Part shown: positions 18,201 through 20,699 of the stretch, one piece after another | How the letters are laid out: the number at the start of each line of letters is the position of its first letter | Numbering within the stretch: position 1 is the first letter of the stretch | IMG/VR virus record: IMGVR_UViG_3300049617_000097 | Coordinates: 1 to 44,331 of that record | Origin: a virus | Reading direction: 5' to 3' (one strand) | Length of the DNA stretch: 44,331 nt | Made by a program: the position numbers and the translations under genes | The notes under the pieces: generated by a model | The model's input: the letters and a program-made list of their open reading frames with translations, nothing else | The model's database searches: none | Told to the model about the DNA's origin: nothing

Positions 18201-19743
18201 CTGGGGTTTTAGTGGACCTTACGCAACTCGTCAAGACAATTCTTACGTGCTTGGCGAAGCAGGAAAAGCAAAATTGCCTGACTTTTTCCAAGCAGCTTAT
18301 AACTTGGATCGTGTTCCAGGTGGGATGTCTGGATTGGACCCAGAAGATTATGGGAATTTCCTTTATGCACTTCAAACCAACTGGCATGGCATTAGAGATT
18401 ATTTTCCAAACGCACTTACAAATTCGAGCATGGACCCAAGTAGAGCAGGAGCGAGTGCCCAATCCGGTTGGACGCTACCTCCATATTACAGACGGCTAGA
18501 TGCTGGAGGTTATCTAACAAAACAAGAGCCAAATGGTCCATCATGGGGAAATCTCATAAGAGAAAAAATGAATCAATATAGAGGATTTCAACCGCAAGTG
18601 CAGGCACAAAGAAATGCTGCTATTAATAGGCTTAACAATAATAAGACAGGAGAAATAACCCAAGCCGAACGTGTGCAACTTCCACACGACATAAAACAGA
18701 TGCCAATGATACAGCAAGGAGATGTAGAAGCAGTGCAACAGAATCCTACGGCTCCGCTTCAGGTGCCGATACCAGAAGCACCGGCCCAGCCAATTATTTC
18801 GACCCCAGCAAATACTCCTTTCTTACTTCCTGTGCCGAACAATACGGGGAATTCTGCCAATCCTGCTTACCCCCCTGTTCAACAAATTCCTAATCAGGGG
18901 ATTGGAGGAAACTTCAATCCGCAGGGTCAAGCGGTTGGCACTCCAATGGTATCCCAAACTGGCATAGCTCTTATTCACCGAGGAGAAGCTATCGTGCCAG
19001 CACAATATGTAAGCAGACTTTCAGAAATGATGGGAGACTATCGTCACACAGGTCCGTTCCGTATGCCTGATTCTGGTCAAGGGTATATTCCAGACTTAAT
19101 AAGAACAATTCTTGAACTAAGAAATGCCATCAGGGAACTAAGCTATACGGCTGACAGACCATCATTTAACACTTCATGGCTTCGTGGAACTAATGCACAG
19201 GAAGAAGCAACAGAACCAACTACTGATTGGATATTGCCATACAACGGATTGGTCACAGTCGTTACTGGTGCTTGGCAATACATACAAGATGAGGCTTCAA
19301 GATACTTAAATGGCTTGATGGAAAACGAAGGCAACATCAATGTAGTACCTATAAGCAGCAGGAATGAACAGCCAATCCCTGAAGTTCGAGCAAAACTGCC
19401 AACAATGCAGGAGCTTGATGTTGAAGAGGCGATACGTCGTCATCGAGCAGAAACACAAGTCGAAGCTGGAGCAGAAGACGAATATAGTGAAGATATCGCT
19501 GATAATACCGAAGAAACAGCTAAAAATACCAGCAATATGGCCAAGGCTCTTGTGGCTGTGGCAAGTCTGTTAGAAGGTATTCGTGCCTTATTGGCTGGCG
19601 GCGGTAACATTAAGGGTAAAAAAATAAACGGTGTTGACATAGATAGACTTATCAGGGAGACAGATTTGGACATTGATAGTCTTCCTACTCAATACGACCA
19701 GACCTACAACCAATCTGCTGGTCAAGACATGACTGAAACATAA
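199..19743 (+). CDS. Giant tail tape-measure protein (6,514 aa) with embedded enzyme-like domains
   Basis: Probable tape measure: it sets tail length, fills the tail tube and is ejected with DNA. Evidence is its size, its place just before the baseplate genes, and tape-measure motifs: GGIVPG-type repeats in the first third, a helical core (about 8500-9200), membrane-like hydrophobic stretches (4250-4390, 7570-7640, 8029-8221, 10153-10420), a long Q/A-rich coiled coil (about 10420-16400), Pro/Gly linkers (16600-17700), and a GIALIHRGEAIVPA motif near 18960. The N-terminal third carries HD and ART-like domains (separate entries). An ATG at 190 is in frame, but AGGA at 187-190 suits the ATG at 199 (8-base spacing). 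At about 0.15 nm per helical residue the upper limit is near 1 micrometre. Role sure; domain functions inferred. Confidence 0.9.
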   Translation: MPLDNLGREIKPITWEDFDKLIKDADETGEMKLKPGVEGKSEEQKGSDKTQEQIEENSAELLKKFDKVLELLSRLTGKNLKDEVKQAGNHLNQAVTFIEPKGKRQEFKNKFDSIGISRAIEDGLKNVTEQLQSAFHVREQVMPIHMQAQTPSVRFDNKLAEIMSNGFASLLQKLDQVGTDAVSNSLAPDMIESSRTREESEEATDNLNQYKPTNGILDSLPTLTQPYKFDFIGQDYESLVPEKKTVHKQLPLNVTNDNVNAVMPVTSGIPIEAAINTITSMLKYKLADDMPGLLPVTARPYEYQAINELPDPKPIVQPLMLMVMNDISDMLPTTLQVPVEPTFDNKAMKALVSSTAFEMPEPREQDPIFVHSQEREVKDNQLTTRRIINSNTAALPPPAREKQDKVLGFHNGGIVPGYPTHKDTQPATLNVGDTVISEPKVMAAGGPSHVYSKIMGTPPRALESDSGKEVAAALTPREVVIPERKATPIRSELLQFNRTGDFSYFDNNVSTQSRSLGKAQQTKRPASILPQSLTVGGIAGEYQKGGIVEKADSIADAAHGSIGQKRKWEGDLPYIVHPRAVRDKVKEMAGMTETDESAALLHDVIEDVAIPTKSVKEYEDKIQQEVGTEVLSLVRELTQPSSGPEFKDKSRDEKNAANWKHMEGISDRAKRLKMVDRFDNLKGYKNNPPKFMKRYLPESRKVLEICRSSDEIMAKELENRIIEAENYLNQQEVSAVDLPTMPEVSAKPSGYKRGEVPPPKGTQEIPKGHIRAYHYTKGSPDDVLRDGIKISMAKGHTYGEPDLVWGSTQPPDPHHNIVEFHVPAKDPSGMAEKPYGDLDEWQKGNHHIGLHRDVTPEEIIAIHEHWHDRYRYIQKNPDVKEAVIAGEHDNLITDPEYGPAILKVKSEAAQAKVSVEPLKIPQLATGGIVKKSAGGTLVNVGEGRYDEAIIPLKGTKQTAALTEALNVPTTEVSTKLPMPAGLAKGKTPQGLTVGGITGEYEDGGIVKSSIMSAGGPSHVYNQMGFAPATLERTIGQAPVALTPREVVTPDVAEPFEFNETDNRADDLEFVFDAEKRVALHRGLKQPFQRYTPEIQEQHENIKDSYREWVESGKLPEAFPQYKQMMWLNKIGKPQYFTPYKGDAEEYAGPGGEVVSIEIPEDMAMESIQSILRDTYAFSGQNLHEIIQDYGVKKTKASTEQVPQGYMMFEGGAVPSKPLLPIPAGLTRDVVPPTITPAEVSTASELGLTSPDIGVNVPDLAAPELGTFEAPTIKMPEMPKVDLSPSTVAPPAKKGPGILSGLGVLKGTYTKTKERVDKATDVPGIKQIKGLSKVTSEWIYKKLEERHGPVAAKGIIAGGAGTGWLITFLSGLLTGFPLSIPGQGLVPAIVAAEIYRFLNGSKKPPQGLTVGGIAGEYEGGSLVKDNRLRFEDGGVVPGGPPYEDKVKASLHKGDVVVNRDSVMSAGGPSYVHNQIMNTTPRVLESQSGQIDTLLTPDEVVIPEKTATPILPELLDFNKTGNFSYFDGSPNTVVQPTGFSPKLPMPTGLAISPPTLMKTGGVASQEASEQKTTVLGELGELLKKVSTTKKRERNAAGNTNLAHIRDLIMAGATQEELKQGMKTFTRGELKEDTIATYISKVRKQIAEENTAKQVAPIEVPTTPAVEVPQFQIALPMVRPTIPSTNNVAVEPELSSAAGEIKEMLSKEMPITLSEIADLFEPIIRMAEMATKQESINVKDTEARLWLSNISHIFSKVTSQRQPTPKASEPEEFTEWNPNKIGGFDPNSLKDWVHKEPKSPEESVKPNIEHDENGPLTLGNAKTLFEPIVKMANEATTPGSIYTEDIQVREVLEEILDALKKTKNPYVKRAKELWESAGRPDKWSSSESEFTEHAKHEALMVPAAEKLAAQLATKIPGTAEWEDEKKSLLPIAHAQLAKEAQKANRPELSPAAIKARTVEDQLLFYTHGPERLASGNKTKYTMEEFYKNDRERLKTNREKLNVKHEMQEQWEEQKKNIKVDEPKDLAIAEKQIRRELVTKEAESLQATAGYGRTKDFEKTAKENLFVDPLRDVTRKLEDIIGKPAKTEAIEPTTGDFCNCLHKEIDRLILALKGMSGVAVPTVKKKSKVANAKSSANFAAPPQNVTAPATPVEEPGIIGIESPTDFAIPEQTIATSLAPPVVTDISPVPPVQGIQPTGFGEQVISPYTVPVQGTQPVPPVQGIQSTGFGEQVISPYTVPVQGTQPVPPVQGIQSTGFVGQIVSPAPGSIAPAQSIIQGTAPAAPIQPSIVEGFQGAPPIQPNVVQDISFASPAQPGIQGTPVVPPAQPGTTGFESPTSFMAQSQTAGGPPGAGFADIGTAIGNSPGEATSSAGFSGVGGIISSIGGFAGSTVGGLADVVVPGDGELAAGAAGATGATGATGATGATGATGGEEFCNCLNTEISRLIKAIEKCFHDIIKQLADAIAIALVVALTGGIGGAAVGGEAAAGEAAGAGAGSAIPGAAAESEGGFLSKFGSYLGSLFSPRDKKEDKENKHPGRKEDPFDALIDALKHYFDRRNVIRRMGEIMTSENQDLVGNLLHTFNIGDMAGGFIKLGTKLVKTIWTVISNLFVDSVSLLGKALKGLFGLIGLGWLISPIFDFLTSIFSGVATFLGKVVGVLGEALGSIVGGLLNILSKAIADEAKYFQAIRQSLYRVEGINRGPAVKEDFGPPEEGKQMPRRSTAFDANWAKQEEAIKKYLITLDDIRETGQSMTVLQQGQLRLQERGIRALGVENRVRNTGLHIAKQLGMHAESTLDMFADMHQGLQMGVLDLHQMGLNMRYVSEQTGLTGASLAEVVKQSKQYMTNMRNAGTMTTGAGRNTMQLLAEATTTGTTEGMGHLLQQLSQSVLTGEGGPSRNLAFMATGMSGANSGQLMEDLLGGTILQSRSSMQAFADGLENTMMLFTNNRRLDEIKDANERGRISAMMRQSIGVGLQELDLLATNFRRASRTFAQVYQDIKDNKDLTEVQRDQQLDTAASREIMEQLTEFGGILRRNQGANVGSLVQAFNQSRSTEVQTNIGAISNINAEGNVSANVVSMLTYAMERIQKQRAELNMKPLPAGQELTPQRLTDAMSRGTAGMQELLAQIAEQNQQIAEERRGQADPITRIEKIINEIVGYLRLIANAIIVAFGQIANGMIDGLKGPVADIFSGQGEKMTKGFGELRDYIRNFDNTANTMLGNINANMKDGWEKTVSQITVVVIQYIMKIVEALIETYEWFKTTAVPWLIQMWDNILAWWKDTAWPWLKDELWPGIVAAYKTVEGILIDIYKWWTDTAWPFLRDNWPALLAILGLILIACLANSNPLLLLVAAVGGIAAWLANKFGLDPVGGAAGAMGGMAIGAGIGAFEGPLGAVIGGAIGAIAGGIVGAIWGEIRKEEAAREAEGKAAAKQLEAHHARMDQIAQERINFEREISRQAEARLANERRVTAEIEQRERNALAQAQRLRETTGVDVHNPNANIADIRAHVTTEQITARQRSMFPADTPHTRQALTPIIQTQTIGAQTRLTDAQRELEQAEQALAASQQTIQGNATSQANINTELKRLATQRENTNAEIESQQQLINTRQRWMQTGRNADGSQVSTRQRSTYEAQIAGAQGEQVRLRRVLTQLAESIQEQQNRRTGIAGGSRDATAANEAASRRRDAAQVGVATAAHNLQEVQMAGADMLAHHIDPIQQGRADLREAVRDLGRGRASANTSPEQMFRLQAGFETRLGEALRASGTDENITKLADIYKEEMMRNSPASLINTREGTASRNIMSQQLTMAERQARLQEEQNRLMREFHDAQQRNDARRQAELLAGLAENSLMRQEGMQRLQATVAAMRNVIGPEGVNQGYSQTLITALQNEGGIEGVRRRTGGRTDPTTPGISQAEANAIRALEEFHQIQTLRTRAEAPQPTTGGEQAVLHWQQDTARAREGLASRRQQAQAEAAATAIWTHVNQAGGTVQQQMDTAVSLWREVIPQEQLLQAPPAQTALGIQSTGRRQLYIQGQTQLLQQQMLDAQAGRGDFGRRTGESATAHLQRQQQQYALFAQQIAALQSIGTQGLSEVAEAAEWIATAGHHAMGVAPEDQALAPTVMPQWLQLLVNRRSNAPVAPGATPLTTQAQAQSLLADLLRELNARGDNLLGTARTAATAAPDSDIGLLQRQLNARPPGPSNSRPVSDWQNDTQAMLNTTTRRLQIEFATQYQIVARNVDPTNQKAVAAQEVAAMRLGEISNQLALLQTLYQSGVSGNRFTTAIGGNLQNMMNAANAATIALQNYEEALDKAREAAGNLATSSEEYQDLLDQWTTHGEGAGLLAELNAARANLDRLSGPLTTSIAGVPTTGEGAVRDPNIILRELQETIRGLPGVEREIDTQLLARFPTSEERQPVIARETVALTETVNRMLAGRGDPGTLNPQTLLQNLYRLIVLQNIQGIQTSPSVSAVTAIDSINRNPSVQNIQQSVTQFETAMGQIARGVGMHGAVVPVGPVPTDGTARRTVALPTYAPLPVPALGQTLSPATFQQLTARLEETARISLQDRLYDRNRPGLPNNFWRMIDANSQLDAAGQPTVRRNLFETEERQILERLQHAIEHGNDQQITLQSSQLAELREGNRIAQRMTESQNALRAAFAARGRPELANVEATAWRDAKRNWDAMVAPVTTGNSLGTGPALPGTRGGVGGASPGVQSADLQAQMAISMNRQTIRQQDRTQLMSSAQEYLSRLGPNQQADVNDRGMNAYAAVARFGTRRERLVEYNRIMPQLQTALQSALSSYRTTPTDSTFRSFQEAAQRVAQAEEGLNEPVNVFNEAVDLFQQATNKFDESIRALDPNEQARLRDQALQRLNQALNTLANANVNVQEYGNVMMQQIRSLGRTSDGRTRTPQEIITEIQAVPEVAQTIQHPERYATFNADYARIHDEVVRIWQELQTLDTTTEEGQDREIAILDRLRSDEVRRIAPFEQRLLEAMSGIEELNSDWEEYLTLTGGYHSQEDDLTYRRMLEDQFNNFKGLLDQQAMFQLAARNVRPGQLEAAVANPQALNAASAQIMSQIIQSLTPRLSQQQFQQHPVYGALLQTGRGGYVAPAEREDDWETWERQESIRRTRTQWRDTQVTQRQRQIDLNPNNAALVTQMQQEIAAIQRIHQMITSEDYLGQEDVAYFRRPALNRIGMPQPPTLHPATGTTPAIPAPRFNEIPGNLSGFTSSIMDQFFRGTSSPFYQPTAADTQMPGVQSGLAALAGVDWTPNAQQRLQSRLNAVNGVLQSLWTNHSRILNAHNQSIDAGGVGNQEEVLESQRQFLAAMRIFARQIPELGNMLLEYQLQAVRMPTPDEIAAQPQPQLPASPSALNFHLGRIDRRDTNSEEFEQSLQQLFVLARQHPAVVTEFITPSINIARSQAALPETSEADRMRLTSQADVLQWLINRVQLVGQPAPPMQIPNFANTPVHAILQPGQVGLHPITPVPVPGVQGSPVQGLAGSWRPATGGQPTPSDSGQPGGTAQPVPSGQPGGTVPAPRFGGIGDDIVRLLDDLIQDAVRLAQQGAAGPPAPQPQPVVPPTPNGNGGPPVVPPVPQPQPAPSGSGSGGGGNATPPAPPAVQPNIPAPNGGGNATLPAAPSVGRGGFGGGFGGMPNMFPPQTQAMPAPVVEGLPQQQTSIFDRLPFGQQLRSRLRQGFGGGVGGGQAGSGMGGGVGGGQSGSGMGGGVGGGQSGSGMGGGVGGGQSGSGMPSQGLPIQITPPPPITPNIPPPTSTGSGGGIFGGPAGPLPTGATSSTPTVGGPAVPAGSLPTSGSIIGPAGPEGTGTIVTGTPVAPPGRPSSGQAWQPGSGMALDLNNQLSPNDPWRQTVQHFITPDGRQRIAGRVMQFTGAVMQAINNRMPVPQSNTGVLLNQQEQAVLQAQGVPNWIQYIAGRRTFRVVDVHPGGDLTKTERRLKDVTQNIMTQQEQDAPETSPGIGGGFMARWIRGDRTIPDSPPFFGQPFVGQADNGYAQGNWGFSGPYATRQDNSYVLGEAGKAKLPDFFQAAYNLDRVPGGMSGLDPEDYGNFLYALQTNWHGIRDYFPNALTNSSMDPSRAGASAQSGWTLPPYYRRLDAGGYLTKQEPNGPSWGNLIREKMNQYRGFQPQVQAQRNAAINRLNNNKTGEITQAERVQLPHDIKQMPMIQQGDVEAVQQNPTAPLQVPIPEAPAQPIISTPANTPFLLPVPNNTGNSANPAYPPVQQIPNQGIGGNFNPQGQAVGTPMVSQTGIALIHRGEAIVPAQYVSRLSEMMGDYRHTGPFRMPDSGQGYIPDLIRTILELRNAIRELSYTADRPSFNTSWLRGTNAQEEATEPTTDWILPYNGLVTVVTGAWQYIQDEASRYLNGLMENEGNINVVPISSRNEQPIPEVRAKLPTMQELDVEEAIRRHRAETQVEAGAEDEYSEDIADNTEETAKNTSNMAKALVAVASLLEGIRALLAGGGNIKGKKINGVDIDRLIRETDLDIDSLPTQYDQTYNQSAGQDMTET
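1420..1848 (+). repeat. Tape-measure linker cassette, copy 1
   Basis: First copy of a degenerate coding repeat. It runs through GGIVPGYP, AGGPSHVY (near 1525), a TPRALES-like segment, LTPREVVIPE (near 1618), a GDFSYFD segment and LTVGGIAGEY (near 1795). Related copies lie at 2965-3366 and 4405-4795. The HD domain follows it directly. Short GG-rich repeats of this style are usual in tape-measure proteins; this cassette is longer and ordered. Confidence 0.7.
1850..2330 (+). other. HD hydrolase domain of SpoT/MESH1 type inside the tape measure
   Basis: Residues about 555-714 (numbered from the ATG at 190) read as a RelA/SpoT-type HD domain, the fold that removes pyrophosphate from (p)ppGpp. In order: AHGSIGQKRKW, PYIVHP with H580 (codon 1927), AALLHDVIED with H605, D606, E609 and D610 (codons from 2002), and KMVDRFDNL with D679 (codon 2224). 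These match the metal ligands H53, H77, D78 and D144 and the catalytic E81-D82 pair of Rel from Streptococcus equisimilis. No synthetase domain follows, as in stand-alone MESH1-type hydrolases. The motif match is strong; the substrate is inferred, since other nucleotides are possible. Confidence 0.75.
2440..2915 (+). other. ADP-ribosyltransferase-like domain 1 inside the tape measure
   Basis: Residues about 751-909 form a compact segment beginning RAYHYTKGSPDDVLRDGI (H777, codon 2518), then GEPDLVWGSTQP and IVEFHVP. An H-Y/F-T motif followed by 'xxL/I..GI/L' is the usual opening of ART-fold domains such as DarT and the RNA 2'-phosphotransferase group. The distal catalytic glutamate cannot be assigned by eye. 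It follows the HD domain after a short linker and is followed by another GGIV linker. A fold-level suggestion only. Confidence 0.35.
2965..3366 (+). repeat. Tape-measure linker cassette, copy 2
   Basis: Second, partly rearranged copy of the cassette at 1420-1848: ATGGIVKKS, LTVGGITGEY (near 3172), SAGGPSHVYNQ (near 3235) and LTPREVV (near 3320). It separates ART-like domain 1 from ART-like domain 2. Confidence 0.65.
3370..3810 (+). other. ADP-ribosyltransferase-like domain 2 inside the tape measure
   Basis: Residues about 1061-1207 contain VALHRGLKQPF (H1083, R1084; codons 3436 and 3439), then YFTPYKGDAEEYAGPGG (from 3601) and VVSIEIPEDM. The order 'h-R-G ... Y-F-T-P ... A..YA ... G.VV.I.IP' resembles the opening, central strand and following helix of toxin-type ART domains, with FTP where many have STS. 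A catalytic E/QxE was not identified. It may be inactive, structural or a different fold. Confidence 0.35.
4405..4795 (+). repeat. Tape-measure linker cassette, copy 3
   Basis: Third copy of the cassette, with LTVGGIAGEY (near 4417), GGVVPGGP, SAGGPSYVHNQ (near 4585), LTPDEVVIPE (near 4675) and NFSYFDGS. It preserves almost the full order of copy 1. A hydrophobic segment (4250-4390) lies just before it. Confidence 0.7.
6754..6957 (+). repeat. 87-bp in-frame tandem repeat (Pro/Gln-rich)
   Basis: Units begin at 6754, 6841 and 6928, giving an exact 87-base (29-residue) period and about 2.3 copies of a VQGIQ-x-TGFGEQ... motif. The near-identical DNA suggests recent duplication. It lies in a Pro/Gln-rich linker of the tape measure. 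Confidence 0.85.
7405..7476 (+). repeat. 9-bp microsatellite encoding Gly-Ala-Thr repeats
   Basis: Two GCTGCCGGT units are followed by six identical GCTACAGGT units, encoding a collagen-like Gly-x-y run. Because it is in frame and perfect, copy number could change by slippage without breaking the tape measure. It precedes the second of two FCNCL motifs (near 6475 and 7486). Confidence 0.9.
17248..17403 (+). repeat. Four 39-bp tandem repeats (Gly-rich)
   Basis: Four back-to-back 39-base units (17248, 17287, 17326, 17365) each encode GGGVGGGQ(A/S)GSGM. Copies 2-4 look identical at the DNA level. They form a flexible glycine linker in the C-terminal part of the tape measure. Confidence 0.9.
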
Positions 19744-19756
19744 CATAAGGAATAAT

Positions 19757-20350
19757 ATGGCCCAAGCCACCAACGCAATCGGTGCCCTTCAGGAATTGAA
19801 AAAGTGTTACATTTTAACCCCGTGGGGCAAAATTGTTCTTAAAATACTGCCAGAAATAACTGACAGTAAAGGAGCAAGCTACAGTCCTGAAAACATACAA
19901 GGCAGAGCAAGTCCTATAATAAACTACAGCCATTCGGAGGCGAATACTATCAGTACCGAATTGACTTTCATAATAACTACCTGCCAGGATATTCAGGACA
20001 ATCTTACTTACTTAAATATGATTAGATCTCTTGTGTATCCTGGCCCAGCAGCGAGCGGGGCACCTTATTCGCCACCACCAATATCTAAATTTGTTTGTGG
20101 TAGTATGTTTGGTAAAGGTCAAGGATTATGTGTTATTCTGAAGAGCTATTCGTATAGGGCTGCTGCTGATGTGCCTTGGGATATGGACACTTATTTGCCG
20201 TACAAGTTTACCGTTAGTTGCCAGTGGGAAGTTGTTTACCCTTGCAGATCTTTGCCGACCTCGCAAAGCATTAGGCTTGTTGGAAAACAATGGCCAATAA
20301 CATGCCCAAGCAGTAACAGAGTGGATGGATTGCCGATAGTGATTCAATAA
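19757..20350 (+). CDS. Baseplate hub/tube-initiator-like protein (197 aa)
   Basis: Probable tail tube terminator or baseplate-hub adaptor joining tube to hub. The segment YSHSEANTISTELTFI, then a Tyr-Pro before a proline-rich loop and a Phe-Val-Cys-Gly strand, resembles the Afp7/CIS tube-type and LysM-associated adaptor proteins that follow tape measures in contractile tails. AAGGA (19747-19751) sits 5 bases before the ATG, and the gene begins 13 bases after the tape-measure stop. A perfect family match cannot be claimed from the sequence alone; position is the best support. Confidence 0.5.
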   Translation: MAQATNAIGALQELKKCYILTPWGKIVLKILPEITDSKGASYSPENIQGRASPIINYSHSEANTISTELTFIITTCQDIQDNLTYLNMIRSLVYPGPAASGAPYSPPPISKFVCGSMFGKGQGLCVILKSYSYRAAADVPWDMDTYLPYKFTVSCQWEVVYPCRSLPTSQSIRLVGKQWPITCPSSNRVDGLPIVIQ

Positions 20351-20361
20351 TTAGGAGCAAA

Positions 20362-20691
20362 ATGGCTGTAAAAATCGAATACGTATACAAACATGCGACT
20401 GCATATGTTCATCCAACAAGCCGTTATGCTGCGTCCCAGGTGATCTTGCTTGGAGAAAAAAAAGTCCCTGCCTTTGCCTTATACAAAGGCAGGAATAAGG
20501 ACATGGCGATACAGAACATGCAATGGACTGAAATCGCACCCAATGTTGAATATAGACCAGACTTGGTTTCCTATGAATTGTTTGGAACACCTGATTTTTG
20601 GTGGAGATTGCTTGAAATAAACGGCATGAGTGACATTATGGAATTCAAAGCTGGTAGAACAATTTTAGTTCCTAATTCATTATTACCTTAA
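20362..20691 (+). CDS. Baseplate wedge protein, gp53-like (109 aa)
   Basis: The C-terminal half reads PDLVSYELFGTPDFWWRLLE followed by a helix and a short GRTILVPN strand. This matches the T4 gp53-like family, in which 'D.ISY..FG....WW.I...N.I.DP......G..L.IP' is typical; the family resembles LysM-like tail proteins. It lies between two baseplate genes and has an AGGAG site just upstream of the ATG. Length is shorter than T4 gp53 but usual for compact relatives. A perfect 10-bp inverted repeat lies inside the gene (20467-20493). Confidence 0.7.
   Translation: MAVKIEYVYKHATAYVHPTSRYAASQVILLGEKKVPAFALYKGRNKDMAIQNMQWTEIAPNVEYRPDLVSYELFGTPDFWWRLLEINGMSDIMEFKAGRTILVPNSLLP
20467..20493. repeat. 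Perfect 10-bp inverted repeat inside the gp53-like gene
   Basis: Arms CCTGCCTTTG and CAAAGGCAGG flank a 7-base loop. It would form a stable mRNA hairpin about 105 bases into the gene. No T-tract follows. Its role is unknown. Confidence 0.7.
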
Positions 20692-20699
20692 AGGAGTTT

